A stretch of 64,000 nucleotides of DNA, taken from positions 1 to 64,000 of the forward strand of contig NZ_JBELAU010000008.1 in assembly GCF_040253585.1 (NCBI RefSeq), written 5' to 3'. Numbering within the stretch: the first letter of the stretch is position 1; each line of letters starts with the position of its first letter. Under the pieces are notes generated by a model, which did not search any database, was not told the origin of the DNA, and worked only from the letters and a program-made list of their open reading frames with translations. Origin of the DNA: Emticicia sp040253585. GTDB taxonomy: Bacteria; Bacteroidota; Bacteroidia; Cytophagales; Spirosomataceae. Positions 35,387-43,757 of this stretch are shown piece after piece. The translations under genes and the position numbers were made by a program.

Positions 35387-36445
35387 GTGTAAGTATCTTA
35401 ATAGAATGTTGATGTGGCAAGATACAAGGATATTTTAATCCAAACAAAAGGTTTAAGTTTAACTGATGATTTTTAATTAAAATCTAATTGGCTTTAGAAA
35501 AACGATAAAGTTATTAAGCGGTACCATTTATATATAAATAACTCACCGTTAATAGGTTACATATACACAAAAAAGCCTATTTTTAACGAAAAACACTAAA
35601 ATAAGTATCATAAAGTTGAAAAGCAATGTGACGAAATTTCGTATGTGTAGTCAGAATAACAACTACTAAAAAAGAAAAATGGAGCTGAAATCAACCCCAT
35701 TTTTACTGACAATTGCTATTGAGTGAATATCGTTATTATTGAATAATTTCTATTGAAAATTTAATTTTGAGTGAGACATTCTGATACCACCTAAACCACT
35801 GAGTGTTCTACAAATTTGAGTAGAATCCACATTCGATATCTCAATTTAGTAAAACTATTGTATTGTACTTTTTAAATAAAATCTATTAGCAGAGAGTAAA
35901 ATAAGAAAGAGCAGTTGCTCAATCATCGTAGTAGTTATTTCGCTCAATAGATTTACTAAAAATATACAAGTAACCCAGAAAATCACTTCCAACACCCCCC
36001 ACAAACGAGTATTTGTACTTAGTTATTAGGAAAGCATGAATTCTCGCTAATGGAGGGGTTGGAGTGACCATTACGATGTCCCACATTTTACAATGAAATA
36101 ATCGTACCAAATCTTAAAATAAGTGTTTTTATCACCCCTTATCTAGCTGACATATAGGCCTTTGAAGGGAGTTTCGCATAGTAAAAGCACTGGATTTTGT
36201 AAAGAAAAAATACCATTGGATAAGAAATTCAATATTTGTTACCTTTTGATAAGATTTTTTAAGAAATTTAAATTTTAAATTAAAATTTGTCTGTAAAACT
36301 CTGTAATTTTATAGCATAAAATAAATAAATTATTCAGCGGTAGCAAAAGCACTTACCCTAAACAGTGGCACAGATTTTGATAAGGCTGACCGATTTATAA
36401 GTGACATAAAAATTGTACTATTCTAACAAACGGAAAACAAGAAAA
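35387..36445. other. About 1 kb AT-rich spacer
   Basis: No gene I can support. A 63-codon frame on the minus strand (35919-36110) starts with TTG and has no recognisable features. A loose inverted repeat CGTTAATAGG...CCTATTTTTAACG (35547-35591) is the only visible structure. The C-run TTCCAACACCCCCCAC (35987-36002) stands out in the otherwise AT-rich sequence. Confidence 0.55.
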
Positions 36446-36667
36446 ATGAAGTCTGCTGCAAAAACAACCTTAAACTCAATGGACGAAGTATTGCACGAAA
36501 TCAATACTTTGGTTGCTCAACAAGAAAAAGAAGATTATGCCAAGATATTTATGGCAAAGAACAATTTGAGCTTAACCTATGAGTCAAACTATTATTTGGA
36601 GATTTTAGATGTAACAACTACTCTTCAAAACAGAACAAATGTTTGGAACGCTGATATAACTTTTTAA
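36446..36667 (+). CDS. Small hypothetical protein (73 aa)
   Basis: This short protein 'MKSAAKTTLNSMDEVLHEIN...' is not one I recognise. It is mostly helical and charged ('LVAQQEKEDYAKIFMAKNNL'), without signal peptide or membrane span. The ATG at 36446 follows GACAAGAAAA-like purine-rich sequence, and an in-frame TTG lies 33 bases upstream. Its stop codon overlaps the stop of the convergent GNAT gene by a few bases, a compact arrangement that mildly supports its being real. Function unknown. Confidence 0.55.
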   Translation: MKSAAKTTLNSMDEVLHEINTLVAQQEKEDYAKIFMAKNNLSLTYESNYYLEILDVTTTLQNRTNVWNADITF

Positions 36668-37134
36668 GGTAATCGAAGTTCCATTTCGTCGCCTGTGAGG
36701 CGAAACCCAAATTTTTCATAGACAGGTCGGCCAGCATCCGAAGCATGTAGCGAAATTCGCTTATAACCACGATTAATAGCCTCTTGTAAGATTTGATTGA
36801 AAGTCTCCTTTCCCACACCCTTGCCCCTCCATTGACGTAACGTATAAATATTTAAAATATAGGCAATTTTGCCGTCAATAAGCGTAAATCCAGGAGTAAT
36901 CTGGAAAAAGCACAAGCCACTTGTAGCTACGATTTCGTTATCGTAAATGGCCAACCATGCTACAAACTCATCGGCTTGCATCGCTCTTGATAAATAATCA
37001 CGCAGAGAGCCGCTAAGTTGCTCTTCGCTGTATTGATGTGTCTCGGCTGGTTGAACTTCTCGTAAGAATTCGATACGGAGACGCACCAATTCTTCAAGGT
37101 CATCAAGCGTTGCTTTTCGATAAGAAACTTGCAT
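36664..37134 (-). CDS. GNAT family N-acetyltransferase
   Basis: This 156-residue protein is a GNAT-fold acetyltransferase transferring acetyl from acetyl-CoA to an amine. It shows 'YRKATLDDLEELVRLRIEFL' at the start, the beta4 region 'IAYILNIYTLRQWRGKGVGK' whose 'RQWRGKGVG' is the pyrophosphate-binding Q/RxxGxG/A loop, and a C-terminal 'ISLHASDAGRPVYEKFGFR' typical of the family. The frame extends upstream to 37209, but that part lies in an intergenic repeat; the ATG at 37134 is chosen. It is downstream of the nucleotidyltransferase gene on the same strand. Substrate unknown. Confidence 0.9.
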   Translation of the reverse strand: MQVSYRKATLDDLEELVRLRIEFLREVQPAETHQYSEEQLSGSLRDYLSRAMQADEFVAWLAIYDNEIVATSGLCFFQITPGFTLIDGKIAYILNIYTLRQWRGKGVGKETFNQILQEAINRGYKRISLHASDAGRPVYEKFGFRLTGDEMELRLP

Positions 37135-37137
37135 AAT

Positions 37138-37213
37138 TAATGGAGATTTGAGAATGAATAATGGATAACTGTGATGAAAATCCATCATTTTCAATTCTCC
37201 ATTATCCATTATA
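37138..37213. repeat. Intergenic imperfect inverted repeat (AATGGATAAT words)
   Basis: The spacer between the GNAT and nucleotidyltransferase genes is built of AATGGA/GAATGA/AATGGATAA words on the left and TTCTCCATTATCCATT on the right, which pair imperfectly. The design resembles the repeats at 38116, 42158 and 49664 though the words differ. Confidence 0.65.
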
Positions 37214-37215
37214 AA

Positions 37216-38097
37216 TTAATAAAGTCCCGATAATTTCTGTAATGCTTCCATTACTGTTGGCTTATCTTCTGGATAAGTTACACCAAACCATTCCGACTCG
37301 TTTGAGAAAACTTTACATTTTCCTAAACCGTTCTGAATCAAATATGTCATTACGGTCGGGATATAGAATTCGGCTTTGGGTGAGTCAATGTTTTTTACTG
37401 AATATTCCTTAAACATTTCATTAATTACGGGAAACACATTCGGCATAAAACCCCAAAAATTCATCGAAACTGGCGTATTTTCTGGCAAAGCTGTTAAAAC
37501 GTCACCCTCTTCAAATACAATAGAACTATCTTCTTGGCGATAAATCTTCGTACGCTCCGTTACTACTTCCAAATACCCATTTTCATCCACTTCACAAACT
37601 CCTCTCGATACCGAACCATTTTCTGATAACGTATTCTTGATTTGATAGCCCACCATTGCGTGGCAAGTGTCGTCAGTATTATTGGTCAAGAAATCAGCCA
37701 TGATTTTGAAACCTTCGTAGCCATAAAAATCATCGGCATTGATAACCGCAAACGGCGTGCTGGTTTGTTCCCACGCACAAAGCACGGCGTGGCCAGTTCC
37801 CCAAGGTTTGGTGCGTTCTACCGTTCCGAGTTCGGGAGCTACGTATTTTTGTACACCTTGAATCGCAAAATCGTAGTCGATTTTCCCAGCCAACTTTGGC
37901 CCAAATATTTCTTCAAAATCTGCTTTTAGTTCTTCTCTGATAATAAAAACGATTTTCCCAAAACCTGCCTTGATGGCATCGTGGAGAGAATAATCAATGA
38001 TAGTTTCGCCGTTTGGACCGAATTTATCCAGTTGTTTGATACCACCGTAGCGGCTGCCCATTCCTGCGGCTAAAATAAGAAGTGTTGGTTTTGACAT
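37216..38097 (-). CDS. Sugar-phosphate nucleotidyltransferase-like protein
   Basis: This 293-residue protein belongs to the NTP_transferase family, which activates sugar phosphates with a nucleoside triphosphate. The nucleotide-binding signature 'LILAAGMGSRYGGIKQLDKF' (about 6-25) is of the GxGxR type, and 'VINADDFYGYEGFKIM' carries the metal-binding Asp. 'VERTKPWGTGHAVLCAWEQT' is the substrate loop. It is of the short form without a C-terminal beta-helix or acyltransferase. The next gene downstream is a GNAT. The sugar cannot be identified; a role in nucleotide-sugar supply is likely. Confidence 0.88.
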   Translation of the reverse strand: MSKPTLLILAAGMGSRYGGIKQLDKFGPNGETIIDYSLHDAIKAGFGKIVFIIREELKADFEEIFGPKLAGKIDYDFAIQGVQKYVAPELGTVERTKPWGTGHAVLCAWEQTSTPFAVINADDFYGYEGFKIMADFLTNNTDDTCHAMVGYQIKNTLSENGSVSRGVCEVDENGYLEVVTERTKIYRQEDSSIVFEEGDVLTALPENTPVSMNFWGFMPNVFPVINEMFKEYSVKNIDSPKAEFYIPTVMTYLIQNGLGKCKVFSNESEWFGVTYPEDKPTVMEALQKLSGLY

Positions 38098-38115
38098 GAA
38101 TGATTGTTGTTTTTT

Positions 38116-38200
38116 TACAGCTTTTAGCGTTGGCTATTAGCTTTTAGCTATATTTCGACTGTAAAAAGCTAAAAGCCAATAGCTAAATGCTAATAGCAAG
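38116..38200. repeat. Intergenic imperfect repeat (AGCTTTTAGC words)
   Basis: Left side GGCTATTAGCTTTTAGCTA and right side AGCTAAAAGCCAATAGCTAA with further TGCTAATAGC words form an imperfect, partly tandem, partly inverted array between divergent genes. Direct observation; function unknown. Confidence 0.7.
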
Positions 38201-38265
38201 TTATTTTCTCGGACAAATTTACAAAACACTTTTCGGACTGACAGAAAAACTTTGATTAATAATAA

Positions 38266-38296
38266 TTGTTAAATCTACACTTAATCTATAATTTTG
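38266..38296 (+). promoter_or_regulatory. Promoter of the DUF1080-like gene
   Basis: TTG (38266-38268), 20 bases, TAATTTTG (38289-38296), then 23 bases to the ATG. This is the best match in the window to the Bacteroidota TTG/TAnnTTTG promoter. Confidence 0.65.
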
Positions 38297-38319
38297 CTTA
38301 ATATCTAATCAATCTGACT

Positions 38320-40002
38320 ATGTATCTACGTTTTTTAGCATTTTTTATGCTGTATTGTGCTTCTTTGCAAAGCTATGCACAAGGTTTTTCGATGAATAAA
38401 TTGCCTCTCAGCGACTGGGATTTGGGCAATTGGAAACAAGTCGAATCTGTTGATAATCCTTTTAAGAAAAAAGCCTCTTTTGTAGCAGGAAACAAATTTT
38501 TGTTTACAAATACTGCGGGCAAAATGACTTCAAAACTCACTACTGCCGATGCCAAAGTAAGATTTGAGTTTATGTTGGGCAATAATAGCGAAGCGATTTT
38601 CTACATTCAAGGCAAACACGCCATCGTTTTGAGCAATTTACGCCCAAGCGGAACAATTTTACTGAAAGATGGCGGTGTGAAATTACCAAATCAGAATGCA
38701 GGAAGAACGGCAGGACTCTGGCAAACGCTTGAATTGACGTTTTCGGAAGCTTCATTTGGCAACGCCATTACGCTCGAAAAAGTAGTTTTGAATGATGTTT
38801 TGATTCATCAAGGCTATGTTTTAGCATCAGAAGGTAAAAACGAAGGCCCAATTGTATTTGAAAATAAGTCAGGCAGTGTGGCTGTAAAAGATTTGGAGTA
38901 TTTGAAATATAATAACGAAAAACCATTGAAATTGAGTGGTTTGAGCTACGAACTTTATGAAACATTCGACTGGGACAAACAGTTTGCCAAAAAGAAAGAA
39001 ACACCCAACGATGCAGGAAAAGCCACAGAACTCACCAAGGATTATGGTGTTGGCTTTAATCGTTTCTTGTTAGTTTTTAAGGGAGATTTGGAGGTTGAAA
39101 AAGATGGAAGCTATTCATTAATAGCCGATTGTGCAGGAAAATCTGCCTTAATAGTTGACGGAAAAGAGGTATTACCCATGAGCGATGAAAGCTACCGTAA
39201 ACCACGAATTGCGTATTTAGACTTGAAAAAAGGCAAACATTCGATTGAAATGAAATACATAAAAGTTTGGTGGAAAGCCGAACTTGGACTTTTTGCGGCT
39301 GGCCCAGAAATCAGACCGTATGCACTTCATTCCGAAACGTCATTGCCAACGCCACAAGCCGTTGGTGAGATTGATATTCAACCAAAAAATGAGGTAGAAA
39401 TGGTTCGCTCATTTGTGATGTTTAATGGACAGAAACGCACGCACGTAATTTCGATTGGTAGTCCGAAAGGCTCACATTATACTTATGATTTAGACCAAGC
39501 CGCTTTGCTTTATGCTTGGCGTGGTGATTTTGCCGATGTAACCGAGATGTTCCATGAGCGTGGCGAACCACAATTATTGGAAGCAAAAGGCGTAAAAACG
39601 AAATTTTCGGGAAAACCTTCGGTAGCTGTTTTGGCAGATGCAAACGCTCCAATGCCCGATTCGTTGGATGCGTATAAAACGCTGGTTTTCAAAAGTTATT
39701 CGCTTGATAGTGAAGGTTTACCGACTTATAAGTTTTCATTAAACGGAACTGAAATTTTACAAAAAATTACGCCAGATACCGAAGGAGTTTCGGTGACAAC
39801 TTCGGCCAGTAATGGTGCAAATTTATATTGCAAACTGGCAGAAGGAAAATCGGTTTCAATGATTGAAAAAGGGCGTTATTTAGTTGATAATCAATATATT
39901 TTAGTTGACCCTAAAGCAAAGCCAATCATTCGTAGCTCAAAAGCTGGACAGGAAATTATTATGCCTTTGAGCAATGCGGTTTCTTATTCAGTTTCGTGGT
40001 AA
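38320..40002 (+). CDS. Secreted DUF1080-like/PA14-like protein
   Basis: This 560-residue exported protein starts with a signal peptide ending 'SLQSYAQGFS'. The next region (about 25-205) resembles the DUF1080/laminin-G-like sandwich of 3-keto-disaccharide hydrolase proteins ('WDLGNWKQVE', 'GLWQTLELTF', 'GPIVFENKSGSVAVKDLEYL'). A middle part (about 225-335) looks PA14-like, with 'YSLIADCAGKSALIVDGKEV' and 'GKHSIEMKYIKVWWKAELGL'. The C-terminal part is not one I recognise. It precedes the azurin-tailed beta-propeller gene on the same strand by about 155 bases, and such proteins often sit together. A carbohydrate-related role is inferred only from domain resemblance. Confidence 0.7.
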   Translation: MYLRFLAFFMLYCASLQSYAQGFSMNKLPLSDWDLGNWKQVESVDNPFKKKASFVAGNKFLFTNTAGKMTSKLTTADAKVRFEFMLGNNSEAIFYIQGKHAIVLSNLRPSGTILLKDGGVKLPNQNAGRTAGLWQTLELTFSEASFGNAITLEKVVLNDVLIHQGYVLASEGKNEGPIVFENKSGSVAVKDLEYLKYNNEKPLKLSGLSYELYETFDWDKQFAKKKETPNDAGKATELTKDYGVGFNRFLLVFKGDLEVEKDGSYSLIADCAGKSALIVDGKEVLPMSDESYRKPRIAYLDLKKGKHSIEMKYIKVWWKAELGLFAAGPEIRPYALHSETSLPTPQAVGEIDIQPKNEVEMVRSFVMFNGQKRTHVISIGSPKGSHYTYDLDQAALLYAWRGDFADVTEMFHERGEPQLLEAKGVKTKFSGKPSVAVLADANAPMPDSLDAYKTLVFKSYSLDSEGLPTYKFSLNGTEILQKITPDTEGVSVTTSASNGANLYCKLAEGKSVSMIEKGRYLVDNQYILVDPKAKPIIRSSKAGQEIIMPLSNAVSYSVSW

Positions 40003-40126
40003 GTAGTAATTACGAATTACTCGAATGACGATTAACGAATGGTTCGTCAATGCGATAAATAATTGTTATTCAGTCGTTTATGAACTATTAAAATATCAAT
40101 TATTTCGTATTAGTTACTTAAAATAT

Positions 40127-40134
40127 TATTTTTG
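40127..40134 (+). promoter_or_regulatory. Candidate -7 box of the azurin-tailed gene
   Basis: TATTTTTG lies 23 bases before the ATG at 40158; no clear -33 TTG. If used, the gene is transcribed separately from the DUF1080-like gene. Confidence 0.4.
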
Positions 40135-40157
40135 AAATATTGCAAAAGACATAAACA

Positions 40158-42152
40158 ATGAAAAAAATATTAGTTCTATTTCTCATTTTGGGCAATTTGG
40201 GAGCTTTTGCTCAGAATAGACCTTTGGTAGAAGAAGATTTCTATCGTATTGTTACCTTGCCAGTTCCCGAAGGCGTAAAACTCGAAGTGGGTGGTTTGGC
40301 CGTGATGCCTGATGGCCGTTTGGGAGTTTCTACTCGCCGTGGTGATGTTTGGGTGGTTTCAAATCCGTACATGAAAAATGGTACACCGCCTACTTACAAA
40401 CGTTTTGCTTCGGGTTTGCACGAGTCGTTGGGTTTGGCTTATATCAAAGGAAACTTGTGGGCAACTCAGCGTGGCGAAGTAACGATTCTGAAAGATAATA
40501 ATGGAGATGAAATTGCCGATGAATACGAAGCATTTCAGAAATTTCCGCTTTCGGGAAATTACCATGAATATTCTTACGGCCCAGTAGTTTTGCCTGATAA
40601 TGACATGATTTATACATTAAATCTTGGCTGGCAAGGAAGAGGTGTAAGTTTGGTAAAATGGAGAGGCTGGATGCTAAAAGTTTCTCCCGACGGAAAAATG
40701 ACTCCGTGGGCAACTGGTTTACGTTCGCCCGCAGGTTTTGGTGCATTACGCAACGGTGACATTTTTTATACCGAAAATCAAGGAGATTGGGTTGGCTCTG
40801 GCCGCATGACGCACCTCGAAAAAGGCGATTTTGCCGGCAATCCAATGGGTTTGCGTTGGACTTCGGAAGAAGGTTCACCACTAAGTGTTAAGCCATCGGA
40901 TGTACCCGATACGGGCGAACCACTTTATGAAGTGGCGAAGCGTTTTCCGAGCATTAAAGTACCAGCAGTTTGGTTTCCGCATACGTTAATGGGAATTTCG
41001 ACGGCTGATGTTATTGAAGATACTTTCGGTGGAAAATTTGGGCCTTTTGAAGGACAATTATTTGTTGGCGACCAAGGACATAGCAAAATCATGCGTGTCT
41101 ATTTAGAAAAAGTTGATGGTAAATATCAAGGTATTTGTTTTCCTTTCAGAGAAGGTTTTCAGTCGGGTATCTTGCGTATGCGTTGGGGACTTGACGCTTC
41201 GATGTTTGTGGGCATGACGAGCCGTGGTTGGTCTTCTACGGGTAAAGATGAGTTTGGTTTACAACGCTTAGAATGGACAGGAAAAACGCCTTTCGAGATG
41301 AAAGCCGTGAAGTCAATGTCAGATGGTTTCTTGATTGAATTTACACAACCTGTGAATAAAGAGACAGCCAAAGCACTTGAATCTTATAAAATCAATAGCT
41401 TTACATACAAATATCACCACAATTACGGAAGTCCGATTATCAATGCTAAAAACTTGAAAATCAAAGGAATACAAGTAGCAGAAGATGGTATGAGCGTTCG
41501 TTTGGCGATTGATTCGCTACGTCTCGGTTACATTCACGAACTAAGACTTGAAGGATTGAAAAACACCGATGACCGTCCACTTTTACACGCATTTGGTTAT
41601 TATACACTTAATAATATCAACACTTCAGCCGCACCGCTCGACTTGACAAAATATGCGGTAGTTGAGAAAAAAGCTGAAGCAATGGCACACGAAGGACATA
41701 ATATGTCAGGAATGTCGAAAGCTGTAAATGTGGTTTCGGCCAAGCGAGTCAACGAAATGCCAGCTGATTGGGGTGGAAAAGTTGACCAAACGCTTTCGGT
41801 AGGAACAAAGCCAGGTTTGAAATTTGATGTAACTAAATTCCAAGTAAAAGCAGGTAGCAAGATTCGTTTGATTTTCAACAATAACGATGATATGCTCCAT
41901 AATTTGGTTATCGTGAAACCTAAAACCGTAGCTAAAGTTGGCGAAGCAGCATTTAAAATGGACCTTGATGGCGAAGCAAAAGCTTATGTTCCTGATTTAG
42001 AAGAAGTACTTTTCCACACAGGTTTAATGCAGCCAGAAAGTCAAGAAACTATCTATTTTGTAGCACCAAGTACCCCAGGCGATTATACTTTTGTGTGTAC
42101 TTACCCTGGGCATTATACATTAATGCAGGGAATTATTAAAGTGGTTAAATAG
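40158..42152 (+). CDS. Beta-propeller protein with C-terminal azurin-like domain
   Basis: This 664-residue exported protein has a signal peptide ('LGAFAQNR'), a long beta-propeller-like region (about 25-400) similar to the PVC-type putative heme- or sugar-dehydrogenase-like propellers ('VGGLAVMPDGRLGVSTRRGD', 'GLRSPAGFGALRNGDIFYTE'), a linker, and a C-terminal type 1 copper domain of the azurin/auracyanin kind (about 545-664). Copper ligands are His in 'DMLHNLVIVKP' and the Cys, His and Met of 'CTYPGHYTLMQG' (about 647, 652, 656). The copper domain suggests electron transfer from an oxidation carried out by the propeller; the substrate is unknown. Confidence 0.85.
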   Translation: MKKILVLFLILGNLGAFAQNRPLVEEDFYRIVTLPVPEGVKLEVGGLAVMPDGRLGVSTRRGDVWVVSNPYMKNGTPPTYKRFASGLHESLGLAYIKGNLWATQRGEVTILKDNNGDEIADEYEAFQKFPLSGNYHEYSYGPVVLPDNDMIYTLNLGWQGRGVSLVKWRGWMLKVSPDGKMTPWATGLRSPAGFGALRNGDIFYTENQGDWVGSGRMTHLEKGDFAGNPMGLRWTSEEGSPLSVKPSDVPDTGEPLYEVAKRFPSIKVPAVWFPHTLMGISTADVIEDTFGGKFGPFEGQLFVGDQGHSKIMRVYLEKVDGKYQGICFPFREGFQSGILRMRWGLDASMFVGMTSRGWSSTGKDEFGLQRLEWTGKTPFEMKAVKSMSDGFLIEFTQPVNKETAKALESYKINSFTYKYHHNYGSPIINAKNLKIKGIQVAEDGMSVRLAIDSLRLGYIHELRLEGLKNTDDRPLLHAFGYYTLNNINTSAAPLDLTKYAVVEKKAEAMAHEGHNMSGMSKAVNVVSAKRVNEMPADWGGKVDQTLSVGTKPGLKFDVTKFQVKAGSKIRLIFNNNDDMLHNLVIVKPKTVAKVGEAAFKMDLDGEAKAYVPDLEEVLFHTGLMQPESQETIYFVAPSTPGDYTFVCTYPGHYTLMQGIIKVVK

Positions 42153-42157
42153 TTTCT

Positions 42158-42241
42158 TAGACGACGGTCAATAGTCGATAGAGCACAGATTTTTGATTAT
42201 TTTTGCAAAACTAAAAACTATCGACCGTTGACCGTCGTCTA
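42158..42241. repeat. Inverted repeat with 24-base arms
   Basis: Arms 42158-42181 and 42218-42241 are complementary at 22 of 24 positions (left TAGACGACGGTCAATAGTCG..., right the reverse). The 36-base loop holds a TATTTTTG (42198-42205) that fits a -7 box for the McrC-type gene. The words GACGGTC/GACCGTC recur inside each arm. Confidence 0.8.
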
Positions 42242-42254
42242 TCGACTAAAATAT

Positions 42255-43523
42255 ATGCCTCAAACAATCTCCGAATTTGGAATCATCAAAAAAGCAAGCG
42301 ATTATGACTTGGCTGATGATACATTTTCGGAGATTTTTGTTTCTGACCGAACTTTTCAACACCTCAAAAATTTTGCTTTTTCGGGAGCAAATGATTTACT
42401 ATTAAGCTATTTTACACAAAAAGGTAAAGAGCAAATTCGACTCAAAAACTACGTTGGTTTGCTGCAAACGCCCGATGGCAAGCAGATTGAAATTCTACCA
42501 AAATCAACTGCAAATTCGCCGAAAGAAGCACGCAAAATACTCTTGAAAATGCTCAGAGTTTTGCCATATTCTCCTTATCAATCTTTATCAAATTCACATC
42601 TCGAAACTTCACATTTACCACTTTTCGAGATTTTTGTGCATGTATTTTTAGATGAACTCGAAAAATTACTTTCACAAGGTTTAGGCAGAAATTTTGAACG
42701 ACAAGAAGCCAACGAAACTTTTATAAAAGGTAAAATTTTAATGGCTGAAAATCTTCGCCAAAATCCAATCCGAAAAGAACGTTTCTTCATAGCTTTTGAT
42801 GAATTTACAGCCGATATTCCGCCAAACAGAGTTCTAAAATATTGTTTACAAATACTTTATAAACAAGGCTTTAGCCACCGAACTCAGCAAAGAATCAATA
42901 AAAATATTGGTATTTTTGAAGAAGTCAATCCAAGCAAAAATATCGAGCAAGATTTAGCTCAATCTTTTCATAAAAACCTGTTTTTTGTTCGTTACGAAAA
43001 GCTACTTCATTGGGCGAATATTTTCATCAAAGGACAATCATTCTTGCCTTTTTCGGGACAATATTTACAACTTGGTTTGCTGTTTCCGATGGAAGTTTTG
43101 TTTGAAAATTACGTTGGCAAATTCTTCAAGAAATATTTTTCAGAAAACTACGAAGTAAAACTCCAAGACAAAGCCAAATTTCTAATTGACAGCCATTTAG
43201 AAAAGGCTAAGTTTAGATTAATACCCGATATTGTGCTGAGAAACGAAACACAAACCTTTGTTTTCGATACAAAATGGAAGTTGATTGATGCTGCAAAACC
43301 CAAACAAAATTATGGTATTGAGCAATCAGATTTATATCAAATGTATGCCTACGGAAAAAAATATCATGCCCAACAACTTTTTTTGATTTATCCAGCCAAC
43401 GAAAACTTCCAAACACCACTCCAAGTCTTTGATTATGAGGCAGATATGCGTTTGCAAATCATACCTTTTGATTTGACCCAAAACCTGCAAAATTTGCAAA
43501 GTAGTCTAATAAAGTTAATCTGA
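42255..43523 (+). CDS. mcrC: McrC-type nuclease subunit
   Basis: This 422-residue protein resembles McrC, the nuclease partner of McrB in modification-dependent restriction. The N-terminal part has 'LKNYVGLLQTPDGKQIEILP', typical of McrC-like proteins, and the centre 'EFTADIPPNRVLKYCLQIL'. The C-terminal PD-(D/E)XK core is intact: Asp325 in 'RLIPDIVLRN' and 'FVFDTKWK' with Asp338 and Lys340. The frame extends to a TTG at 42228 inside the inverted repeat; the ATG at 42255 is preferred. No mcrB is adjacent; the only McrB-type gene in the window ends at 22944, about 19 kb away, on the same strand. Confidence 0.85.
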   Translation: MPQTISEFGIIKKASDYDLADDTFSEIFVSDRTFQHLKNFAFSGANDLLLSYFTQKGKEQIRLKNYVGLLQTPDGKQIEILPKSTANSPKEARKILLKMLRVLPYSPYQSLSNSHLETSHLPLFEIFVHVFLDELEKLLSQGLGRNFERQEANETFIKGKILMAENLRQNPIRKERFFIAFDEFTADIPPNRVLKYCLQILYKQGFSHRTQQRINKNIGIFEEVNPSKNIEQDLAQSFHKNLFFVRYEKLLHWANIFIKGQSFLPFSGQYLQLGLLFPMEVLFENYVGKFFKKYFSENYEVKLQDKAKFLIDSHLEKAKFRLIPDIVLRNETQTFVFDTKWKLIDAAKPKQNYGIEQSDLYQMYAYGKKYHAQQLFLIYPANENFQTPLQVFDYEADMRLQIIPFDLTQNLQNLQSSLIKLI

Positions 43524-43538
43524 TAGTATTCTTTTTAG

Positions 43539-43660
43539 GTGATTAAAATCACTCTTTATATGAACAAAGGAATATTTTCATTCCTATTTTGACGATTTAA
43601 ATCGTCAAAAATAATACTTCTACAATCCTTTGTTCCCTTAGTCAGTGAATTTATTCGCTG
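43539..43660. repeat. Cluster of short palindromes, incl. a perfect 24-base one
   Basis: Between the McrC and GntP genes lie GTGATTAAAATCAC (43539-43552), the perfect 24-base palindrome centred on GACGATTTAAATCGTC (43587-43610) and CAGTGAATTTATTCGCTG (43643-43660). An outer 10-bp pair GAACAAAGGA/TCCTTTGTTC (43562-43571, 43626-43635) encloses the middle one. Their ends differ but each is self-complementary. Function unknown; protein-binding sites or RNA structure are possible. Confidence 0.75.
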
Positions 43661-43757
43661 AAATTTTTATGACAAAACCATTCTGCTTTGATGAGTATAG
43701 ATTGATAATTGACTAAAATTATTATCTTGCATCATCATATTCAACCCTCTTTAAAAA

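Noticed and set aside
35919..36110. A 63-codon minus-strand frame in the 1-kb spacer
   Set aside because: TTG start, no motif, and no ribosome-binding or promoter signal; probably chance.
40444..40881. A 145-codon frame opposite the propeller gene
   Set aside because: Antisense to the azurin-tailed protein with no recognisable motif.
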